NCBI GenBank assembly: GCA_015057425.1
Contig: SVEL01000003.1
Coordinates: 1-64,000 of the forward strand
Length of the DNA: 64,000 bases
Direction: 5' to 3'
Origin: Lachnospiraceae bacterium
Lineage (GTDB): Bacteria; Bacillota; Clostridia; Lachnospirales; Lachnospiraceae
The translations under genes were made by a program, and so were the position numbers. Below the pieces are notes generated by a model. That model did not search any database and had not been told where the DNA came from. It worked only from the letters and a program-made list of their open reading frames with translations. Below, piece by piece: positions 58,958 through 64,000 of the stretch. How positions within the stretch are numbered: position 1 is the stretch's first letter; each line of letters starts with the position of its first letter.

Positions 58958-60129
58958 GAAACCCATTGTCAAATGTAGTGACGGAGATGAAACCGTCAGG
59001 AATCAGAAAGTTTTTTGATATAGTAAGTGAGATGAAAGACGCTATTTCCTTAGGTGTAGGTGAACCGGATTTTGATACACCTTGGAGAATTCGTGAAGAA
59101 GGAATCTATTCTCTTGAAAGAGGAAAGACCTTCTATACATCAAATGCAGGTCTTTTTGAACTTAAAGAGGAAATTTGTAAGTATCTCAGCAGAAAGTACA
59201 ACATTCATTATAATCATAAAAATGAAGTTCTTGTAACTGTAGGTGGTAGCGAGGCAATTGATGCTGCTCTTAGAGCTATGGTTAATCCGGGAGAAGAAGT
59301 CATCATCCCTGAACCATGTTACGTGTCCTATCTTCCTTGTGTACAGCTTGCGTATGGTGTTCCTGTGACTATTGAATTACAGGAGAAAAACCAGTTCAGA
59401 CTTACACCTGAAGAATTGCTTAATGCTATAACAGATAAGACTAAGGTATTGGTGCTTCCATTCCCCAATAATCCTACAGGAGCGATTATGGAGAGAAGTG
59501 ACCTTGAGAAAATTGCCAAAATCTGTGTAGAGAAAGATATATTTGTTATTTCTGATGAAATATACAGCGAGCTTTCATATAACGGAAGACATGTATCCAT
59601 AGCAGAAATGCCGGGAATGAAAGAAAGAACTATCGTTATCAATGGTTTTTCAAAGGCATTTGCTATGACAGGATGGAGACTTGGATATGCAGTAGGTCCT
59701 GAGCTTATAATCGCTCAGATGACAAAGATTCACCAGTTTGCAATTATGTGTGCTCCTACAACAAGCCAGTATGCGGCAGTTGAAGCTTTAAGAAACTGTG
59801 ACGAAGATGTCAGACAGATGGTTGAAGCGTATAATCAGAGAAGAAGATATCTTGTAAATGCATTTAAAGAGATGAATATTGAATGCTTTGAGCCATTTGG
59901 AGCATTTTACATATTCCCTAATATAAAGAAGTTTGGACTTTCGTCAGAAGAATTTGCTACAGAACTTTTAATGCGTGAGAAAGTAGCAGTTGTGCCAGGC
60001 ACGGCATTTGGCGATTGCGGTGAAGGTTTCCTTCGAATTTCATATGCATATTCACTTGAGAATCTTAAAGAAGCTTTAGGAAGATTTAAGAACTTCATAG
60101 AGTATCTTGAAACCAAGAAAAACGATTAA
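58954..60129 (+). CDS. Class I/II pyridoxal-phosphate aminotransferase
   Basis: A 391-residue fold-type I aminotransferase. The PLP lysine is K234 in NGFSKAFAMTGWRLGY; FPNNPTGAIM, SDEIYSELSY and GFLRISYAYS are typical. It probably transaminates an aspartate- or aromatic-type amino acid, but the exact substrate cannot be read. Its ATG overlaps the Lrp stop (ATGA). Confidence 0.92.
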   Translation: MRNPLSNVVTEMKPSGIRKFFDIVSEMKDAISLGVGEPDFDTPWRIREEGIYSLERGKTFYTSNAGLFELKEEICKYLSRKYNIHYNHKNEVLVTVGGSEAIDAALRAMVNPGEEVIIPEPCYVSYLPCVQLAYGVPVTIELQEKNQFRLTPEELLNAITDKTKVLVLPFPNNPTGAIMERSDLEKIAKICVEKDIFVISDEIYSELSYNGRHVSIAEMPGMKERTIVINGFSKAFAMTGWRLGYAVGPELIIAQMTKIHQFAIMCAPTTSQYAAVEALRNCDEDVRQMVEAYNQRRRYLVNAFKEMNIECFEPFGAFYIFPNIKKFGLSSEEFATELLMREKVAVVPGTAFGDCGEGFLRISYAYSLENLKEALGRFKNFIEYLETKKND

Positions 60130-60135
60130 TTTTAA

Positions 60136-60165
60136 GGCTGGTGTATAAATTTGCACCAGCCATTT
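60136..60165 (+). terminator. Hairpin between the aminotransferase gene and trmL
   Basis: GGCTGGTG (60136-60143) pairs with CACCAGCC (60154-60161), followed by ATTT. The weak T-run suggests partial termination or an RNA-stability element. Confidence 0.55.
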
Positions 60166-60180
60166 AGAATGGAGAAGATT

Positions 60181-60681
60181 ATGCTTAATGTAGTTTTATT
60201 AGAGCCGGAAATACCACAAAATACAGGAAATATCGGACGTACCTGTGTGGCTACGGGTACAAGACTTCATCTCATTGAGCCGATGGGCTTTAGTGTAGAT
60301 GAAAAAAGCGTTAAACGTGCAGGCCTCGATTATTGGCAGTACTTAGACGTAACGGTATATAAGAATTTCGATGAATTTCTTGAGAAAAATCCCGGTGCTA
60401 AAATATATATGGCGACAACTAAAGGATTAAATAAGTATTCAGACGTAAAGTATGACAAAGATGCATACATCATGTTTGGTAAGGAAAGTGCAGGTATTCC
60501 TGAAGAAATCCTTATGAAACATAAGGAGGATGCCATTCGTATACCTATGAATCCTGATATACGTTCACTTAATCTTTCAAATTCAGTAGCCATAGTAGTA
60601 TATGAAGCGCTTCGTCAAAACAATTTTGAAGGTATGCAGCTGCAGGGTGAACTCCACCGCCACAGCTGGGATGAGTGCTAA
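60181..60681 (+). CDS. trmL: tRNA (cytidine(34)-2'-O)-methyltransferase
   Basis: A 166-residue SPOUT methyltransferase that modifies the wobble base of tRNA-Leu. NVVLLEPEIPQNTGNIGRTC, GLDYWQYLDV, MFGKESAGIPEE and RSLNLSNSVAIVVYEALRQ are the TrmL signature and knot. ATG 60181 has GGAGA upstream. It ends just before the second giant palindrome. Confidence 0.94.
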   Translation: MLNVVLLEPEIPQNTGNIGRTCVATGTRLHLIEPMGFSVDEKSVKRAGLDYWQYLDVTVYKNFDEFLEKNPGAKIYMATTKGLNKYSDVKYDKDAYIMFGKESAGIPEEILMKHKEDAIRIPMNPDIRSLNLSNSVAIVVYEALRQNNFEGMQLQGELHRHSWDEC

Positions 60682-60686
60682 GAAAT

Positions 60687-60981
60687 AAAAATAAGCCAAT
60701 TTTGTATATTCATAATTATAGCCGCTTACCTAATTTTATATATTTATTAATCGCCGGTAACGCATCCGGCAAACTAACTGCTAACTACGACAACGAATCT
60801 TGTAGTCGAAATTCTGAGCCACTCGGGTGTGGCCTCGTGCCCGAATTTCTTTATACAAGATTCGAGTCTTTGTAAGCAGTGGATTTCGCCTACTGCTAAA
60901 ACCACCGGCCGAGTGATTAATAAATATATAAAATTAGGTAAGCGGCTATATATTAATAAACTCTAAAATTGGCTTATTTTT
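60687..60981. repeat. Giant palindrome B (295 bp)
   Basis: The outer arms AAAAATAAGCCAATTTT (60687-60703) and its exact complement (60965-60981) enclose a perfect 35-bp inverted repeat, 60718-60752 with 60915-60949, which begins ATAGCCGCTTACC. Inside this, 60753-60914 forms further nested stems, for instance ACGAATCTTGTA with TACAAGATTCG and GAGCCAC with GTGGCCTC. The whole interval can fold into one long hairpin. The right arm contains the stop codon of the histidine kinase gene, so it also works as the shared terminator of trmL and the kinase. No convincing gene of its own. Confidence 0.9.
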
Positions 60982-62380
60982 TACTTCGAGGAAGCGTAAA
61001 TATAAATTCAGTTCCTACACCTTCCGTAGAGATTACGTTTATGTTTTCGCCATGGTTGGTGACGATTTCTTTTACGATGGAAAGACCGAGACCGGTTCCG
61101 GATTTATCCTTGCCACGGGAATTATCGGATTTATAAAAACGTTCCCAAATTTTACTAAGACTGTCCTTTGGAATGCCGATGCCCGTATCTTTAACCGATA
61201 TAAATACTTTTTCATAACGGTCGCTTACATTGATATATATTGTGGAACCGTTTGAACTGAATTTTAAGGCATTGTCCACGAGGTTGTAGAGTACCTGCTG
61301 GATTTTTTCTTTGTCGGCATTGACAAAGTAGGATATTTCACCGTATATAACATCGAATCTTATGTTTTTTCTATTACACTGGCCTTCGAAAGATGCCAGT
61401 GTTTCTTTTATGGTCTGATTAATATCAAAGTCAGTAAGGTCAAGCTTACCCGGTGCATTGTCGCCTGAATTTAGTGTAAGCAGGTTGTTTGTCAGCTTTG
61501 TAAGACGTTCTGTCTCGGTAAGAACGATATTTAAGTATTTTTCCTGAAGTTCAGGCGGTATGGTTCCGTCAATCATAGCTTCCAGATATCCCTTTATGGA
61601 CGTAAGAGGTGAACGGAAGTCGTGTGATACATTTGCTATGAATTTCTTTTCATCTTCTTCCAAATCTTTAAATTGCGCAGCCATAAAATCTATAGAAGTT
61701 GCCAGTTCTCCGATTTCGTCCTTAGTTTTAATCTTGGAGCCTTCATAGGAGAAGTTGCCTTTAGCATATTCCAAGGCAGATACTTTGATTTTACGTATCG
61801 GTCTGTAAACTTCAAAGTGAAAAATTATAAGGATTATGAAAGAAGCAAGAAAAACTACGGAAAACAGCATATAGAGCCTGTCAACCATTTTGAGTGTTTC
61901 GTTGTGTATTATGGTGTGATCAACATATGCAATAATGTATGCAGAAGTTGAATAGTTATATACAATAGGAGATGTTACGATAAGTGATTTACTTGGTATA
62001 AAATCATATAATGTTCCTACAGTGTAAAACTTGCTTCCGAAATATCCCGGGTCAAAATCACCGATGGTAAGCATCAGATGATTTGGGTCTGAGGAATAGG
62101 TGATATTACCGCTTTGGTCAATGACATCAACGGTAAATCCAAGATAATCCGTAAGACGTGACAGATAACCTGAAAATCCTTCTGAATAATCACGTGACTC
62201 GTATACCATTTCTATGTATTCTTCAGCTATTATGTATGTATCGTCATATATATTTTTGGCATTATTAAATAAAACCTGTTTGTAAAGGGTATTATATCCC
62301 AGAAAATATATGGCAAGAAAGCCTAACAGGCCAAATAAGATATATCCCAATATGAAATTTACATAAATTGTTCTTTTCAT
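60974..62380 (-). CDS. Sensor histidine kinase
   Basis: A 468-residue membrane kinase. Two transmembrane helices (about 6-28 and 165-188) flank an extracytoplasmic sensor; a HAMP linker is followed by HisKA with the phospho-acceptor in NVSHDFRSPLTSIKGYLEAM and a HATPase domain (NLVDNALKFS, DTGIGIPKD, GTGLGLSIVKEIV). It should phosphorylate the adjacent response regulator. ATG 62380 follows GGGAGAAG. Its last codons lie in the arm of palindrome B. Confidence 0.93.
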   Translation of the reverse strand: MKRTIYVNFILGYILFGLLGFLAIYFLGYNTLYKQVLFNNAKNIYDDTYIIAEEYIEMVYESRDYSEGFSGYLSRLTDYLGFTVDVIDQSGNITYSSDPNHLMLTIGDFDPGYFGSKFYTVGTLYDFIPSKSLIVTSPIVYNYSTSAYIIAYVDHTIIHNETLKMVDRLYMLFSVVFLASFIILIIFHFEVYRPIRKIKVSALEYAKGNFSYEGSKIKTKDEIGELATSIDFMAAQFKDLEEDEKKFIANVSHDFRSPLTSIKGYLEAMIDGTIPPELQEKYLNIVLTETERLTKLTNNLLTLNSGDNAPGKLDLTDFDINQTIKETLASFEGQCNRKNIRFDVIYGEISYFVNADKEKIQQVLYNLVDNALKFSSNGSTIYINVSDRYEKVFISVKDTGIGIPKDSLSKIWERFYKSDNSRGKDKSGTGLGLSIVKEIVTNHGENINVISTEGVGTEFIFTLPRSKK

Positions 62381-62412
62381 AGCTTCTCCCGTCTGCAAAA
62401 CTTACAGAAACA

Positions 62413-63114
62413 TTATCTTGTCTCAAATTTGTAGCCAATACTCCATACTGTAGAGATTGCCCATTCGTTATGGTCTTTTATCTTTTCGCGTATCCTTTTG
62501 ATATGAACGTCTACGGTACGTGTATCACCGACATATTCATAACCCCAGATGTGGTCAAGTAACTGCTCACGGGTAAATACCTGGTTTGGTGATGAAGCAA
62601 GGAAGTATAAAAGCTCGATTTCCTTAGGCGGCATATCTATATTTTTTCCCATATAGGAAACTGAATAATTGGAAAGGTTAATAACCAAATCAGTAAATGT
62701 CACGGAATCCGAAGTTTTCTTGCTTTCTACAGGTTCAGGTATAACCTGTGTACGTCTGAGCACGGCTTTTACACGGGCAACAACTTCCTTTGAGTCAAAT
62801 GGTTTTATTATATAGTCATCAGCACCAAGCTCAAGACCTAAAACCTTATCAAATACCTCACCTTTGGCGGAGAGCATTATGATAGGCACAGATGATGTCT
62901 TTCTGATTTCACGGCATATCTGATAACCGTCCATACCGGGAAGCATAAGGTCGAGAAGAATCAAATCAGGACAAAAGCTTTCAAAAGCCTTGAGCGCAGA
63001 CTCTCCGTCCTCGACGCACTGAGTTTCAAAACATTCCTTTGTCATATAGAGGGAAAGAAGTTCTGAAATATTGGTATCATCATCTACAATTAATATTTTC
63101 TGCTTGTTAGGCAT
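62413..63114 (-). CDS. OmpR/PhoB-type response regulator
   Basis: A 233-residue regulator: receiver domain (KILIVDDDTNISEL, phospho-acceptor Asp in LILLDLMLPGMDGYQ, conserved Lys in YIIKPFDSKEVVARV) and a C-terminal winged helix (EIELLYFLASSPNQVFTREQ, DTRTVDVHIKRIREKI). GGAGGATTAT precedes ATG 63114. It is 32 bp upstream of the kinase in the same direction. The stimulus is unknown. Confidence 0.95.
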   Translation of the reverse strand: MPNKQKILIVDDDTNISELLSLYMTKECFETQCVEDGESALKAFESFCPDLILLDLMLPGMDGYQICREIRKTSSVPIIMLSAKGEVFDKVLGLELGADDYIIKPFDSKEVVARVKAVLRRTQVIPEPVESKKTSDSVTFTDLVINLSNYSVSYMGKNIDMPPKEIELLYFLASSPNQVFTREQLLDHIWGYEYVGDTRTVDVHIKRIREKIKDHNEWAISTVWSIGYKFETR

Positions 63115-63151
63115 ATAATCCTCCAATCTGAAGCAAATTTGCTACAAACTT

Positions 63152-64000
63152 TTATTTAAATTCAACTACGGTTACACCGTCACTACCTTCACCAAATTCG
63201 CCAAGTCTGTATGAAGCCACGTATTTGAGTCTCTTAAGATGCTGCCATACTGCATTTTTGAGAGCTCCGGTACCTCTTCCGTGAACAACACGGACTGACG
63301 GCATGTGAGCTAAGTAAGCATCATCAAGATATTTGTCTAATTTTGCGATTGCTTCATCTACAGTACAACCGATAAGATTGATTTCAGTTGACACGGAAGC
63401 GGACTTTGAAAACTTAATTTTGCCACTTCCTGTTTTGGTAAGTGAAGGGGCTGTTATCGTAACCGTATCAATCAATTCTACATCACGAATATTGATTAAT
63501 GAACGTAAAATACCCATCTGTACATACATATCGCCTTTGTCATTTGGAAGTGAACTTACGGTTCCGTTAAGATTCAAACTTAAGACCTTAACATCATCTC
63601 CTATCTTAAAGTCTTTAGGTTTATAAACTTTCGAAGGTGTTTTCTTAAGTTCTTTGGATGCTTTGTCAGCATGTTCATTTAATTTCTCACGCACTTTATG
63701 ACGTTCTTTCTCAAGGTCTTTTGCTGAGGAACCAAGTTTGTTAACTTTTCGGATAGTTTCATCGGCAAATGACTTGGCTTCCTGCAAAATTTCCTGTGCT
63801 TCTTCGTTTGCTTCACGAATTATGCGTTCCCGTCTGTCATCAATCTGTTGAGATTTTTTCTTATATTCGTCTCTGGTACGTTCTGTTTCGGCTTTAATAC
63901 CGGATAATTCCAAACGTTCTTTTTCCAGAGAAGTTCTTGAATTTTCAAGCTCTGAAAGTAAGTCCTCGAAAGACTTTTGCTCGGAGTCAATACTTAAGCG
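63152..64000 (-). CDS. mutS2: Endonuclease MutS2, C-terminal part
   Basis: The frame runs from the stop at 63152 to the end of the window without interruption, so the gene starts beyond 64000. What is visible is the C-terminal coiled coil (ERTRDEYKKKSQQIDDRRER), a KOW-like beta segment (IGDDVKVLSLNLNGTVSSLP) and the Smr nuclease domain (GCTVDEAIAKLDKYLDDAYL, VRVVHGRGTGALK). MutS2 acts in ribosome rescue and suppresses recombination. The ATPase domain is off-window. Confidence 0.92.
   Translation of the reverse strand, partial: RLSIDSEQKSFEDLLSELENSRTSLEKERLELSGIKAETERTRDEYKKKSQQIDDRRERIIREANEEAQEILQEAKSFADETIRKVNKLGSSAKDLEKERHKVREKLNEHADKASKELKKTPSKVYKPKDFKIGDDVKVLSLNLNGTVSSLPNDKGDMYVQMGILRSLINIRDVELIDTVTITAPSLTKTGSGKIKFSKSASVSTEINLIGCTVDEAIAKLDKYLDDAYLAHMPSVRVVHGRGTGALKNAVWQHLKRLKYVASYRLGEFGEGSDGVTVVEFK

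Noticed and set aside
60675-60875. Open frame within giant palindrome B
   Set aside because: It overlaps the trmL stop and the left arm of the palindrome; no ribosome site and no recognisable protein features.
1-64000. tRNA, rRNA, insertion sequences, prophage
   Set aside because: No cloverleaf, rRNA, transposase core or phage structural gene was recognised by reading both strands; a covariance-model scan would be needed to exclude small RNAs.

Overview
The window looks like a chromosomal segment of an anaerobic, probably spore-forming Firmicute of the Lachnospiraceae type. Base composition is AT-rich, genes start with strong AGGAGG-like ribosome sites, and several blocks are typical of Clostridia: a sporulation block in the Bacillus/Clostridia order (spoVT, hup, rqcP/yabO, yabP, yabQ, divIC, spoIIE, tilS, hpt, ftsH), a 2-hydroxyacyl-CoA dehydratase/activase pair, an OPT peptide transporter, a eukaryotic-type glycogen branching enzyme and an FMN-riboswitch-controlled ribU. 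The genus cannot be fixed from the sequence alone. I saw no rRNA, tRNA, CRISPR array, prophage or intact insertion sequence.

Layout. 1-2.6 kb: end of a surface-polysaccharide region (UDP-glucuronate 4-epimerase) followed by gene-poor DNA with decayed fragments. 2.6-4.5 kb: a Fic protein between twin hairpins, then a convergent XRE regulator with an operator-like upstream region. 4.5-12 kb: amino-sugar and nucleotide-sugar genes (glmM, nagB), a MerR-methyltransferase fusion preceded by a 57-bp tandem repeat, and the dTDP-rhamnose operon rfbABCD. 12-18.3 kb: lipid kinase, a degenerate-GGDEF/EAL protein, an OPT transporter with a PqqD-like protein, and a DUF2752 protein. 18.6-25.8 kb: a 982-aa adenylation/carrier/reductase protein of carboxylic-acid-reductase architecture, followed by a fused activase and a dehydratase-type protein. 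25.8-36 kb: orphan trpB, acyl-ACP thioesterase, CotH-like secreted protein, glgB, ribU, an AlkD-like protein, a ZIP transporter and a membrane protein.

36-39.5 kb is an accessory island. It holds an internally deleted DUF3990 gene beside its intact HTH partner, an ECF-like sigma factor with a candidate membrane anti-sigma, and a second Fic gene whose promoter sits inside repeated TAAGGGA operator half-sites. 39.7-47.9 kb is the sporulation/housekeeping block, including a spoIIE promoter with the 21-bp spacer known for Spo0A-activated promoters. 48-64 kb carries a GH13 maltodextrin-type enzyme, Ktr/Trk potassium uptake, DegV, a radical SAM protein, nth, a DnaQ-type exonuclease, a 32-codon membrane peptide, an AIR synthase-like/Lrp/aminotransferase operon, trmL, a two-component system and the C-terminal part of mutS2.

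The most unusual features are non-coding. Two very long palindromic elements of similar size (about 283 and 295 bp; 48037-48319 and 60687-60981) share an architecture but not a sequence, and both involve terminator-like outer arms. There are also several hairpin-rich repeats next to genes (6683-6807, 8169-8309, 15454-15610) and three clusters of operator-like palindromes at Fic, XRE or HTH genes. These, together with the A-T-R reductase linked to radical acyl-CoA dehydratase components, are the best leads for undescribed biology.
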